From Vibrio xiamenensis (GTDB lineage Bacteria; Pseudomonadota; Gammaproteobacteria; Enterobacterales; Vibrionaceae), in contig NZ_FNDD01000001.1 in assembly GCF_900100015.1 (NCBI RefSeq), positions 62,001 to 126,000 on the forward strand: a stretch of DNA of 64,000 bases, in the 5' to 3' direction. Below, piece after piece: positions 52,486 to 60,317 of this stretch. The position numbers and the translations under genes are program-made. Every line of letters starts with the position of its first letter. Position 1 is the first letter of the stretch. The notes below the pieces were generated by a model. It made no database searches. It saw only the letters and a program-made list of their open reading frames with translations, and was not told the DNA's origin.

Positions 52486-53435
52486 GCGCTTTCCTTAGCT
52501 AGGCGAGTGGCCAGTGCGTGTTTATACAGTGGATTGGCAAAAATGGTATCGAGATCCCTGCAACTCAGTGCAAGTTTGATGGTGTGGTCGTTGTGACTTT
52601 GACTGGCTTGTTGCAATAGCTCAGGCCAAGTTTTGGTGGTTGGCTTACAGTTTTGCTGTTGAGCCAAGTCACTGCTAGCGAACACGGCGCAGTATGCCTG
52701 CCAGAAGTAGTTAAGCGCTTGCTGATGATCGCTGATATAAGGCAGCAATAGCGTCAACGCATGTAACCCCGTGACACCATGAAGCAGATTAAAATCGTCG
52801 CTACGAGCGTAGTGCTCAAGTGTGATTTGCGCCACTTGCTCAAAAGTCAGGGTATCTGGTAGCGCGCGAAACGGAGCGTACGGCTCAGACTGGTATGTCT
52901 CCAACATTGCGTCCGCGATGAGGCCTTCGATTTCTGGTTGGGCTGAAAATGCCTCCTCAATCTTGGCGATATGTTGCTCGGCGCGGTAATTTGAGATGCT
53001 TTCTAGCGGCCCTAGAGACTGATATTCACACTGCCAGTACGCCAGAGCCGCGGCGATTTGCTCATGCTGCTGTGATAAAACAGCGTAAGCGAGACGAATG
53101 ATGCCGTGAAAGCCAGCCGCGGAAATACCGCGAATAAGTTCGCTGATATGGCGTTTCAATGCTGCGTCAGTGCCTTGCTCTTCTAGTTCGGCTAAATATT
53201 GTGCTTGAGCTTCAAGATAGCGTCTCTGAGTATGACGAATCGAATTATCGTCTAGGGATTCAAGGCGCGCCGTGTAGTGCTGATAAAATTCGCTGAGCTG
53301 TTGCTCTGAAGCTTGGCAATACTCTAAAGCCACCAATGTCATTGAAAGGTGGTTGGTTAAACCATGCTGATATTGAGGCGCAAAGTGCTGACTTTGGGAG
53401 AGCAATTGCAAAGTATGAGGGCGAAGTTGTGTCAT
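52482..53435 (-). CDS. Questin oxidase-like family protein
   Basis: A 317-aa, all-helical protein that I assign to the questin oxidase-like family (fungal GedK/AflY relatives). The grounds are segments such as YQHGLTNHLSMTLVAL near the start, AGFHGIIRLAYAV near 115 and LLHGVTGLHALTLLLPYI near 220. In fungi such enzymes perform NADPH-dependent Baeyer-Villiger cleavage of anthraquinones; bacterial members have no settled role. No signal peptide or membrane segment is seen. It is first of a three-gene operon with a VOC protein and a flavodoxin, consistent with oxidation of an aromatic or quinone substrate. Family assignment is from memory of the motifs. Confidence 0.65.
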   Translation of the reverse strand: MTQLRPHTLQLLSQSQHFAPQYQHGLTNHLSMTLVALEYCQASEQQLSEFYQHYTARLESLDDNSIRHTQRRYLEAQAQYLAELEEQGTDAALKRHISELIRGISAAGFHGIIRLAYAVLSQQHEQIAAALAYWQCEYQSLGPLESISNYRAEQHIAKIEEAFSAQPEIEGLIADAMLETYQSEPYAPFRALPDTLTFEQVAQITLEHYARSDDFNLLHGVTGLHALTLLLPYISDHQQALNYFWQAYCAVFASSDLAQQQNCKPTTKTWPELLQQASQSHNDHTIKLALSCRDLDTIFANPLYKHALATRLAKESA

Positions 53436-53445
53436 GGTTATTCTG

Positions 53446-53515
53446 ATTAAATAAAGTTATTTGTTTATTAACTTAGCGAGTTTTCTATTTAAGTAAATAA
53501 AAAACTTTATTTAAT
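53446..53515 (-). promoter_or_regulatory. Inverted-repeat operator region before the questin-oxidase-like operon
   Basis: A perfect 13-base inverted repeat, ATTAAATAAAGTT (53446-53458) and AACTTTATTTAAT (53503-53515), has arm centres 57 bases apart. Between the arms lie AAGTTA-N9-TAACTT (53454-53474) and TATTTA-AG-TAAATA (53486-53499). Several copies of the AAGTTA half-site suggest binding of a regulator. No standard -35/-10 pair is clear in this AT-rich stretch. Confidence 0.45.
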
Positions 53516-53572
53516 GTGATAAAACAGTAAAAATGCGCAGGCTTAAATGGTGTGGGTCAGGGTCGTTTGGCA

Positions 53573-53601
53573 ATAAAAAAACGGCGCTGAACGCGCCGTT
53601 T
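53573..53601 (-). terminator. grcA terminator
   Basis: AAACGGCGC and GCGCCGTTT around a 5-base loop are followed on the minus strand by a run of T. It separates grcA from the questin-oxidase-like operon. Confidence 0.9.
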
Positions 53602-53662
53602 AAAGAACTGTTTTTAGGCTGTAGCCGAATGACAAATTGCTTGTCAGAGAAAGGCTTAACCG

Positions 53663-54040
53663 TTATAGCGACTCGGTAAAAGTACGAGCGATAACATCAC
53701 GTTGTTGCTCTGGAGTCAGTGAGTTAAAACGCACCGCATAACCTGATACACGAATAGTCAGTTGTGGGTATTTTTCTGGGTTTGCTACTGCATCTTCCAG
53801 AGTTTCACGTTTTAATACGTTAACGTTTAGGTGTTGACCACCTTCGATTAACGGCTGGGTTTCAATGTTAACTGAACGGCTTTCGTAGTCGCCAAGATCA
53901 CTAATTGAAATCACTTGATCAGTCTCAAAACCTTTAGTAGCGGCAACGCAACGCGCTTCGTTAGCTTCGTTGTCAAGTAGCCAAATAGTGTTGAGTAGAT
54001 CATCGTTAGCTGCTTTAGTAATTTGAATACCTTGGATCAT
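53663..54040 (-). CDS. grcA: Autonomous glycyl radical cofactor
   Basis: GrcA (YfiD) replaces the damaged radical domain of pyruvate formate-lyase after oxygen exposure. The 125-aa protein ends with the glycyl-radical motif R-V-S-G-Y-A-V-R-F, radical Gly100. The ATG at 54040 is chosen because AGGAG lies six bases before it; a GTG directly upstream is not needed. An FNR-type site lies about 100 bases upstream, as expected for a gene induced without oxygen. Confidence 0.96.
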   Translation of the reverse strand: MIQGIQITKAANDDLLNTIWLLDNEANEARCVAATKGFETDQVISISDLGDYESRSVNIETQPLIEGGQHLNVNVLKRETLEDAVANPEKYPQLTIRVSGYAVRFNSLTPEQQRDVIARTFTESL

Positions 54041-54137
54041 CACAATCTCCTAGACCACAGAGTGGTGTTATTGGTGTTAACTTTTTGGAATTGTAACCAC
54101 ACGTTTGAGCGTGTAGCGAATAACCACTATTTTAATA

Positions 54138-54151
54138 TTGATTTGAGTCAA
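54138..54151 (-). promoter_or_regulatory. FNR-type site upstream of grcA
   Basis: TTGAT-TTGA-GTCAA differs from the FNR consensus TTGAT-N4-ATCAA at one base. E. coli grcA (yfiD) is activated by FNR. The rest of the 306-base grcA-nfo gap is very AT-rich, with no other clear element; the nfo promoter must also lie here. Confidence 0.7.
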
Positions 54152-54346
54152 AAGACAACTTAAAACATTTTTATTTTTAAGGTTATTTTGATTTGTAATG
54201 GTATTTTTTCTTTTAAAAATAGCAACTTAAACTTTATTTTATGAATTAAAAAATATTTTAATTAAACTTTTGTAGTAAAATTACAACAAGATTGAGTAAT
54301 TAATTGACCTTGTTTATTAAGGTTATGTGACAAATTTAGAGGAAAA

Positions 54347-55267
54347 ATGAATTCAACTTCAGCGAATTTAAGCCCGCCATCCACTTTGGGTAACCAGACA
54401 AATGTTGGCAATAAGTATATTGGTGCTCATGTTTCTGCCGCTGGTGGGGTGGATCAAGCTCCAATTCGTGCTCATGAAATCGGCGCTAACGCATTTGCTC
54501 TGTTCACTAAGAATCAGCGCCAGTGGGTTGCTAAACCTCTTGATCCTGATGTAATCCAGCGTTTCAAACACAACTGTAAGAAATATGGCTTTCGCACCGA
54601 ACATATCCTTCCCCATGACTCTTACTTGATCAATTTAGGTGCTCCAGATGAAGAAAAACTACAAAAATCCCGAGCCGCATTTATTGATGAATTTGAGCGC
54701 TGTTTTCAATTAGGGCTGACGCTGCTGAATTTTCATCCGGGCAGTCATCTCAAACAGATTCCCGAGCAAGAGTGCTTAGCAAGGATCGCTGAATCGATCA
54801 ACTTAGCGCATCAAAGAGTGCCAGATGTGATTGCGGTGATTGAAAACACTGCAGGACAAGGCACTAACCTTGGCTGGCGCTTTGAACATTTGGCGGAGAT
54901 CATCGACCAAGTTGAGGATAAACAGCGTGTTGGTGTGTGTCTTGATACTTGCCATACCTTTGCCGCTGGCTATGACCTTCGCACTGAACAAAGCTGTGAA
55001 GAGGTATTTGAAGAATTCGATCGTGTGGTCGGTATGCACTATTTACGTGCAATGCATGTAAATGATTCAAAAGGTGGCGTTGGATCACGTATTGATCGTC
55101 ACCACTCTCTGGGTGAGGGTGAGATCGGTTGGGCATGCTTCGAATATATTGCTAAAGATCCCCGTTTTGACAATATTCCATTGATTTTAGAGACCATTAA
55201 CCCAGAAATATGGCCTGATGAGATCGCCAGAATAAGAACAACACACTGCAAAAATCTCACAGATTAG
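54347..55267 (+). CDS. nfo: Endonuclease IV
   Basis: Nfo cuts DNA 5' to abasic sites in base-excision repair, acting after Ung, which is encoded nearby. The 306-aa protein has the three-zinc site motifs: [54 protein letters not shown] and LILETINP. Compared with E. coli Nfo (which begins [13 protein letters not shown]), it has about 21 extra N-terminal residues rich in Ser, Asn and Pro. The ATG at 54347 has a perfect GAGGA upstream, so the extension is probably real. Confidence 0.95.
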   Translation: MNSTSANLSPPSTLGNQTNVGNKYIGAHVSAAGGVDQAPIRAHEIGANAFALFTKNQRQWVAKPLDPDVIQRFKHNCKKYGFRTEHILPHDSYLINLGAPDEEKLQKSRAAFIDEFERCFQLGLTLLNFHPGSHLKQIPEQECLARIAESINLAHQRVPDVIAVIENTAGQGTNLGWRFEHLAEIIDQVEDKQRVGVCLDTCHTFAAGYDLRTEQSCEEVFEEFDRVVGMHYLRAMHVNDSKGGVGSRIDRHHSLGEGEIGWACFEYIAKDPRFDNIPLILETINPEIWPDEIARIRTTHCKNLTD

Positions 55268-55274
55268 ATAAGTT

Positions 55275-55335
55275 GGCATCTTTCTTTCATAGCATTTAAT
55301 GAGCATCGAGAAGTAGGTTGTGAAAGGAGGATGCC
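55275..55335 (+). promoter_or_regulatory. Stem that hides the ribosome site of a 34-codon ORF
   Basis: GGCATCTTTCTTTC (55275-55288) pairs over 14 continuous positions, with two G-U wobbles, to GAAAGGAGGATGCC (55322-55335). The second arm holds the whole Shine-Dalgarno and ends at the ATG. The loop is 33 bases. The 5' arm starts eight bases after the nfo stop codon, within reach of a terminating ribosome. Confidence 0.6.
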
Positions 55336-55440
55336 ATGTTAAATACTCAAGTCATCAATAGCGTAAGAACTGCACGTTTCCCTGTCCCTAACCGTCCAAT
55401 TAATGGCCGAGGGCATCACCGAACGCCTCAGACTCGCTAA
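55336..55440 (+). CDS. Small ORF of 34 codons with a strong ribosome site
   Basis: The ORF encodes a 34-aa basic peptide that starts MLNTQVINSVRTARFPVPN and ends in an Arg-, His- and Pro-rich tail. It is preceded by AAAGGAGG, one of the strongest Shine-Dalgarno matches in the window, six bases before the ATG. It lies between nfo and ung on the same strand, 68 bases after nfo. It has no membrane segment or signal peptide, and I recognise no family. It could be a leader peptide, a small regulatory protein or a chance ORF; the ribosome site and its occluding stem argue for real translation. Confidence 0.5.
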   Translation: MLNTQVINSVRTARFPVPNRPINGRGHHRTPQTR

Positions 55441-55577
55441 CCAGAACTGCTTTTGATTCCAGCGTTTATCTACTTGTTTCAACAAGACTAAGCGTTTGCC
55501 AGTTTAGCAATTAAACGACTTGTTCTATTGTGTGTTTTTGCGAAAATACTCTGATTCAAATTGAAAGGGTAGTAGCA

Positions 55578-56261
55578 ATGGAACAGACACTGACATGGCA
55601 TGACGTTATTGGGGAAGAAAAGCGACAAAGTTACTTTGTCGACACTCTGACATTTGTTGAATCACAAAGACAAGCTGGCAAGGTGATCTTTCCGCCGGAA
55701 AAAGATGTGTTTAACGCTTTTCGCGCCACGGAATTTCATCAAGTCAAAGTCGTGATCCTTGGGCAAGACCCATATCATGGGCCGTCTCAAGCGCATGGGT
55801 TGTGCTTCTCGGTATTACCTGGAATCAAAACGCCGCCTTCTTTAGTCAATATCTATAAAGAGCTCGCTCAGGATATTGAAGGTTTTACGATTCCAAGTCA
55901 TGGCTACCTTCAGCACTGGGCAGAGCAAGGTGTTCTAATGCTCAATACGGTATTAACCGTTGAGCAGGGCAAAGCGCATTCTCATGCTAAAACCGGCTGG
56001 GAAACCTTTACGGATAAAGTGATCGAAGCGCTAAACCAGCATCAGCAAGGTGTGGTGTTTCTTCTTTGGGGTTCTCATGCTCAGAAGAAAGGTCAGTTTA
56101 TTGACCGTAACAAGCATCATGTATTGACCGCACCTCATCCATCGCCACTGTCGGCGCATCGCGGTTTTCTTGGATGTCGTCACTTTTCTCAAACTAATCA
56201 GTTACTTCTAAATCAAGGAAAAGCGGCAATTGATTGGCATCTGCCACAGGTCATTAATTGA
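55578..56261 (+). CDS. ung: Uracil-DNA glycosylase
   Basis: Ung removes uracil from DNA, leaving an abasic site for Nfo-type nucleases. The 227-aa family 1 enzyme has G-Q-D-P-Y-H with catalytic Asp64, [17 protein letters not shown] and the Leu-loop [11 protein letters not shown]. The ATG at 55578 ([11 protein letters not shown]) is chosen over a GTG-type start 48 bases earlier, because the family starts here. Confidence 0.96.
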   Translation: MEQTLTWHDVIGEEKRQSYFVDTLTFVESQRQAGKVIFPPEKDVFNAFRATEFHQVKVVILGQDPYHGPSQAHGLCFSVLPGIKTPPSLVNIYKELAQDIEGFTIPSHGYLQHWAEQGVLMLNTVLTVEQGKAHSHAKTGWETFTDKVIEALNQHQQGVVFLLWGSHAQKKGQFIDRNKHHVLTAPHPSPLSAHRGFLGCRHFSQTNQLLLNQGKAAIDWHLPQVIN

Positions 56262-56359
56262 CCTAAATCAGAAGGTGATGAATTTTTACTCACGTCTTAA
56301 GCAAGAGTCATGACTCTCATATACACTTACTTAAAGTAAGGTGTTTAAGGAGAGGCACT

Positions 56360-56911
56360 ATGATGATCGAGCGTATTCGCAGAGAGCACGGCTACATGGT
56401 TCGCTTATTAGCGATTCTGCGCCGTAAACTTAACTTATTAAAGCAAGAAATGCCCATCAACTATAGTTTGGTTCACGACATTGTCGACTATTTAGCGCAT
56501 CACTCAGAACGGGTTCATCACCCTAAAGAAGACATTCTCTATTTGTACTATTTAGAAAATTATGGTCGGGAAAGCGACATAGAAAACTTAGAGTTAGAGC
56601 ATCAACATCTTTCGACTAAAACCCATGGCTTTCTCAATACTCTTGATATGATTTTGCAAGATGCGGTGGTGCCGCAACATGTGTTTATGGAGCAGCTAGA
56701 GACCTTCATTACCGCACAAAAGCAACATCTTGACATGGAAGAACAGTCAATTTTGCCGTTAATAGAACGAGTATTTAACGCATCAGATTGGCAAGTTGTG
56801 GAAGGATTGTGGAACGTCAGTGAAGACGACCCGGTGTTTGGTGATACCATTGCTGAGCATTACAAACAGCTTGCTGAGCGTGTTCGCCAAACTGAAGATG
56901 AGTGCGTTTAA
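56360..56911 (+). CDS. Hemerythrin-domain protein (HHE cation-binding)
   Basis: A 183-aa helical protein with the hemerythrin-type metal ligand pattern: His in REHGYMVRLL (near 10), HHSERVHHPKEDILY (near 51-65), LELEHQHLS (near 80), and QKQHLDMEEQSILPL (near 116-130). It fits a di-iron four-helix bundle. Such proteins sense or scavenge oxygen or nitric oxide or store iron; which applies here is unknown. AAGGAG precedes a double ATG. A bidirectional terminator follows. Confidence 0.85.
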   Translation: MMIERIRREHGYMVRLLAILRRKLNLLKQEMPINYSLVHDIVDYLAHHSERVHHPKEDILYLYYLENYGRESDIENLELEHQHLSTKTHGFLNTLDMILQDAVVPQHVFMEQLETFITAQKQHLDMEEQSILPLIERVFNASDWQVVEGLWNVSEDDPVFGDTIAEHYKQLAERVRQTEDECV

Positions 56912-56963
56912 GCACGAAAAATATCGAGCTAATTCGCTGTAAAATAAAGAGTTACTAAAAAAT

Positions 56964-56997
56964 AAAAGGCGCCGCGATAATATCGGGCGCCTTTTAT
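56964..56997. terminator. Bidirectional terminator after the hemerythrin-like gene
   Basis: AAAAGGCGCC and GGCGCCTTTT form perfect 10-bp arms, with a further CGAT/ATCG stem inside. The hairpin lies between converging genes. Confidence 0.9.
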
Positions 56998-56999
56998 TA

Positions 57000-57182
57000 T
57001 TAAAACTCTAGCTTGTCGATATCTTCAAAGCCAATATCCATATCCATTAGCTCCTTTTGTAATCGTTGGCGGTCTTTAATGGCCTCTATCTCACGCCATT
57101 TTCGTTTTACAGGTTTAGAACGAGTTGAACGCAGTCTTGGAAATTCCGTATCCATGATTTCATCAAAATTTAAGCCTTCCAT
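57000..57182 (-). CDS. DUF3545 family protein
   Basis: A 60-aa charged protein, MEGLNFDEIMDTEFPRLR then a basic segment (SKPVKRKWREIEAIKDRQRLQKEL) and an acidic end. I recognise it as the DUF3545 type found in Vibrio, Shewanella and relatives; the function is unknown. It is largely helical with no membrane segment. A GAGGTGG ribosome site precedes the ATG. Confidence 0.78.
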   Translation of the reverse strand: MEGLNFDEIMDTEFPRLRSTRSKPVKRKWREIEAIKDRQRLQKELMDMDIGFEDIDKLEF

Positions 57183-57704
57183 AAGCCACCTCTTGTTATT
57201 TCGTCACTCCCCGCAGGGAATTGTTAAATACCACTCTACGAAAATCGTATCCTTGATTGATTTCTCATTTGTTGCATTTCCATGAAGTTTTTATGCAAAA
57301 CGTGTACCGCTTCACTCAGATGTTCATGTGAACGAACAAAAAAACACCACTCAGCTCAACGAAAGTTCGAATTGAAGGAATTTGTGATGTTAATACTCTG
57401 TGGTAAGAAAGAGGAGAAATTCTCGATTTCTTGAGATCGATTTGGGTTTAATGTCACTCATTAAAAGCGCGAAATCTCAGGTTAGGTGAACTTGTTGCTG
57501 AACTAATCAGCTTAAGGCTTGGCACTCAACCTTTGGTTTTCATTACTCGAGTAAAAGTGTTTAACGTCACTGTTGTATTAACGTGCTATTTATGTAGCTT
57601 GTTTGTGATTTAATCTGTTAATTTAAGGTGATTTATTAGTGAAAAATAATGCTTTATAGCAATATGATGCATATTGATTTTTATGGTTAGGCACTGCATT
57701 ATCG
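57183..57704. other. Long non-coding stretch upstream of the symporter leader
   Basis: About 520 bases without a supportable gene on either strand. Only short frames without good ribosome sites are present. A plausible promoter lies at its right end: TTGATT and CATTAT are 17 bases apart, near 57677-57705, and would start the symporter leader. No terminator, tRNA or repeat was seen. Confidence 0.5.
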
Positions 57705-57727
57705 CGCCGGTCAAAAATCACCGATAC

Positions 57728-57868
57728 GTAAAATGGACGCATGAAGCGATGTTTTACATATTCAAATTGCCAAAATATTCAATAATAACGACTAAGCCTG
57801 ATTGACACTTAGTGGCGCAGTTTGAGGGACGGCTAGGACGCAAAGGTCGGGATAAACTCACTACGAGG
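57728..57868 (+). promoter_or_regulatory. Structured 5' leader of the sodium:amino-acid symporter gene (riboswitch-like)
   Basis: The first hairpin is GTAAAA/TTTTAC (57728-57757) enclosing CGC/GCG. The second is ACTAAG/CTTAGT (57791-57813). A third helix pairs TAGTG and AGTTT (57810-57823) with AAACT and CACTA (57854-57863), enclosing GGACGCAAAGG, and ends two bases before the GAGG ribosome site. The second and third share bases 57810-57813 and cannot both form, which is the logic of a riboswitch or attenuator. It does not match the glycine or cyclic-di-GMP riboswitch patterns that I know. Confidence 0.45.
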
Positions 57869-57873
57869 ATCTT

Positions 57874-59304
57874 ATGACAGATATTATCAACTTAATGAAT
57901 AGCCTACTTTGGGGCTCTATTCTGGTTTATCTACTGGTGGGCGTTGGGATTTACTTCACCTGCCGTTTAGGGTTTATTCAGTTTCGCCACTTCACTCATA
58001 TGTTTAAAGTGCTGAAAAATAGTCGTAAAGCTGACAACTCTGGAATCTCTTCTTTTCAAGCCCTTTGTACCAGTCTTGCTGCGCGCGTCGGTACCGGGAA
58101 CATGGCGGGCGTTGCTGTGGCGCTGACGGCTGGTGGCCCTGGTGCCATCTTTTGGATGTGGATGATTGCCATGCTTGGTATGTCGACGTCGTTTGCAGAA
58201 AGTACCTTGGCACAGTTGTATAAGACCAAAGATGATGAAGGTAACTACCGCGGTGGGCCTGCATACTACATCGAGAAAGGTCTTGGCATGCGCTGGATGG
58301 GGATGTTGTTCTCGGTATTACTGATCATTGCGTTTGGTCTAGTATTCAATGCTGTGCAAGCGAACTCAATTGCCAACGCGATGCACAACGCATTTGGTTG
58401 GGAGCAACACTACGTTGGTATTTGTGTGGTCTTGCTTTCGGCTGTGGTTATCTTTGGTGGTATTAAGCGTATTGCCAAAACCGCTGAGCTGATTGTTCCT
58501 ATCATGGCGTTGGCTTACTTGGTATTGGCTCTGGTGATTCTGTTTGCCAACATTGAAAAACTCCCTGCGGTATTAGCATTGATTTTCAAAAGCGCGTTTG
58601 GTTTCCAAGAAGCGGCTGCGGGCGGCCTTGGCTACGCAGTAGCTCAGGCGATGATCAATGGTGTGAAACGAGGTCTGTTCTCAAACGAAGCCGGTATGGG
58701 TTCTGCGCCAAACGCTGCTGCGTCTGCAACGCCGTATCCGCCGCACCCTGCTTCGCAAGGTTACGTGCAGATGCTGGGCGTATTTATGGATACCATAGTG
58801 ATCTGTTCATCAACGGTCGCGATCATTCTGATGTCGGGCGAATACGTGCCTCACGGTGAAGTTACCGGGATAGAACTGACTCAAGCGGCACTGAGTTCAC
58901 AGGTTGGCGATTGGGGTGGTGTGTTTGTTGCCGTCGCGATTTTCTTCTTCGCATTTACTTCGATCATCGCCAACTACTCATATGCCGAAACCAACTTAGT
59001 GTTCCTTGAGCACAACCATAAAGCTGGCATTAAGCTATTTCGCTTGGTGTTCCTCGGTATGGTGATGTTTGGCGCTATGGCGTCTTTGCCTGTGGTTTGG
59101 TCTTTGGCCGATGTATCGATGGGCTTGATGGCGATTGTCAATCTGGTGGCAATACTGCTGCTCTCCGGAATTGTGATTAAGCTGGCAAAAGATTACAACC
59201 AGCAACTGAAAGCCGGTAAGTTGCCAACCTTTGACCCAGAAAAATTCCCTGAGCTGAAATCACAGCTCGAAGAGGGCATTTGGGATAAAAATAGCCACTC
59301 ATAG
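57874..59304 (+). CDS. Sodium:alanine/glycine symporter (AGCS family)
   Basis: A 476-aa inner-membrane transporter of the AGCS family, importing alanine or glycine with sodium. About eleven helices are seen. The family motifs are present: SSFQALCTSLAARVGTGNMAGVAVAL (near 58-83), GGPGAIFWMW, GGPAYYIEKGLG, KRGLFSNEAGMGSAPNAAA. GAGG lies six bases before the ATG, at the foot of a structured leader. It has its own terminator, so it is a single-gene unit. Confidence 0.93.
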   Translation: MTDIINLMNSLLWGSILVYLLVGVGIYFTCRLGFIQFRHFTHMFKVLKNSRKADNSGISSFQALCTSLAARVGTGNMAGVAVALTAGGPGAIFWMWMIAMLGMSTSFAESTLAQLYKTKDDEGNYRGGPAYYIEKGLGMRWMGMLFSVLLIIAFGLVFNAVQANSIANAMHNAFGWEQHYVGICVVLLSAVVIFGGIKRIAKTAELIVPIMALAYLVLALVILFANIEKLPAVLALIFKSAFGFQEAAAGGLGYAVAQAMINGVKRGLFSNEAGMGSAPNAAASATPYPPHPASQGYVQMLGVFMDTIVICSSTVAIILMSGEYVPHGEVTGIELTQAALSSQVGDWGGVFVAVAIFFFAFTSIIANYSYAETNLVFLEHNHKAGIKLFRLVFLGMVMFGAMASLPVVWSLADVSMGLMAIVNLVAILLLSGIVIKLAKDYNQQLKAGKLPTFDPEKFPELKSQLEEGIWDKNSHS

Positions 59305-59329
59305 CTTGAATCTATCGACATGATTATCA

Positions 59330-59360
59330 AAGCCATGCAGACAATGCATGGCTTTTTTTG
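59330..59360 (+). terminator. Symporter gene terminator
   Basis: AGCCATGCA-GACAA-TGCATGGCT is followed by seven T residues. Confidence 0.9.
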
Positions 59361-59407
59361 TACTCTAACAACATAACGATTAAAGGATAAAGTGAAGAGA
59401 AACCATC

Positions 59408-60184
59408 ATGCTGATTGTTGTATCACCTGCGAAGACGCTCGACTACGAATCGCCACTAGCGATTGAAAAATACACCCAGCCTGAGTTGACTCAATACTCA
59501 AAAGAGCTGATTGAGGTGTGTCGTCAACTGACACCTGCCGATATTTCATCGCTCATGAAAGTGAGCGACAAGATTGCTGCGCTCAATGTGGCTCGATTTG
59601 AGCAGTGGAGTGAAACCTTTACACCCGACAACGCGCGTCAGGCCATCTTGGCGTTTAAAGGTGATGTCTATACCGGTTTAGATGCTGAAACATTGTCCGA
59701 ACAAGATTTCGACTACGCGCAAAAACATCTGCGTATGTTGTCTGGGCTTTATGGGCTACTTAAGCCACTTGACCTAATGCAACCGTATCGTTTGGAGATG
59801 GGAACTAAGCTTGGCAACCCAAAAGGGAGCAACCTCTACCAATTTTGGGGCAACATCATCACCGATAAGCTTAATCAAGCCATCGAAGAGCAAGGCGATA
59901 ACGTGCTGGTTAACCTTGCATCGAATGAATATTTTAAAGCGGTCAAGCCGAAAAGCTTGGATGCACAGATCATCACGCCGATTTTTAAAGACTGCAAGAA
60001 TGGCCAGTATAAAGTCATCAGTTTTTACGCTAAGAAAGCGCGCGGCATGATGGCGCGTTACATTATCGAAAATCGCATTCAAAGTGTGGCTGATTTAACC
60101 AAGTTTGATACTGCGGGTTATTACTTCTGTGAAGCGGAATCCACGCCAACCGATTTGGTGTTTAAACGTGAAGAGCAAGCCTAA
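59408..60184 (+). CDS. yaaA: Peroxide-stress protein YaaA (DUF328)
   Basis: YaaA lowers free iron and protects DNA and proteins under hydrogen peroxide stress in E. coli; it binds DNA in structural studies of the family. The 258-aa protein has the family start [16 protein letters not shown], then [16 protein letters not shown] and [23 protein letters not shown]. The C-terminal [15 protein letters not shown] is also typical. It is first of a tight three-gene run, one base before the next ORF. Confidence 0.95.
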   Translation: MLIVVSPAKTLDYESPLAIEKYTQPELTQYSKELIEVCRQLTPADISSLMKVSDKIAALNVARFEQWSETFTPDNARQAILAFKGDVYTGLDAETLSEQDFDYAQKHLRMLSGLYGLLKPLDLMQPYRLEMGTKLGNPKGSNLYQFWGNIITDKLNQAIEEQGDNVLVNLASNEYFKAVKPKSLDAQIITPIFKDCKNGQYKVISFYAKKARGMMARYIIENRIQSVADLTKFDTAGYYFCEAESTPTDLVFKREEQA

Positions 60185-60185
60185 C

Positions 60186-60317
60186 ATGTGGCAACGGCTG
60201 AAATCTTGGCTAGCTCGTTATGATGCTTGGTGTCAGTCGATGGGCTTGGCGCCAGGGCAAAAACGCAGTTGTGTTCCGTATCGGCAAGATCCGCCGTGCG
60301 ACAAGAGCCAAGATTAA
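60186..60317 (+). CDS. Small 43-aa protein (possibly DUF5363)
   Basis: A 43-aa protein starting MWQRLKSWLARYDAWC and continuing into CVPYRQDPPCDKSQD. It lies one base after yaaA and directly abuts the next gene, so it is translated in an operon. The W-x4-YDAWC and KRSCVPYR pattern recalls the DUF5363 family, but this is from memory. Function is unknown; three Cys residues might bind metal or form a disulfide. GAAGAGC is a modest ribosome site, and coupling to yaaA is likely. Confidence 0.72.
   Translation: MWQRLKSWLARYDAWCQSMGLAPGQKRSCVPYRQDPPCDKSQD

Noticed and set aside
57810..57868. Cyclic-di-GMP-I riboswitch, suggested by GGACGCAAAG before the symporter gene
   Set aside because: The second stem-loop with its tetraloop receptor and the flanking conserved A-rich and GGTTACC-type pieces are missing, so only the short core matches.
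57700..57873. Glycine riboswitch, expected for some AGCS symporter genes
   Set aside because: The conserved glycine aptamer blocks (GGAGAG, GCCGAAGG, CTCTCAGGCAAAAGGAC type) are not present.
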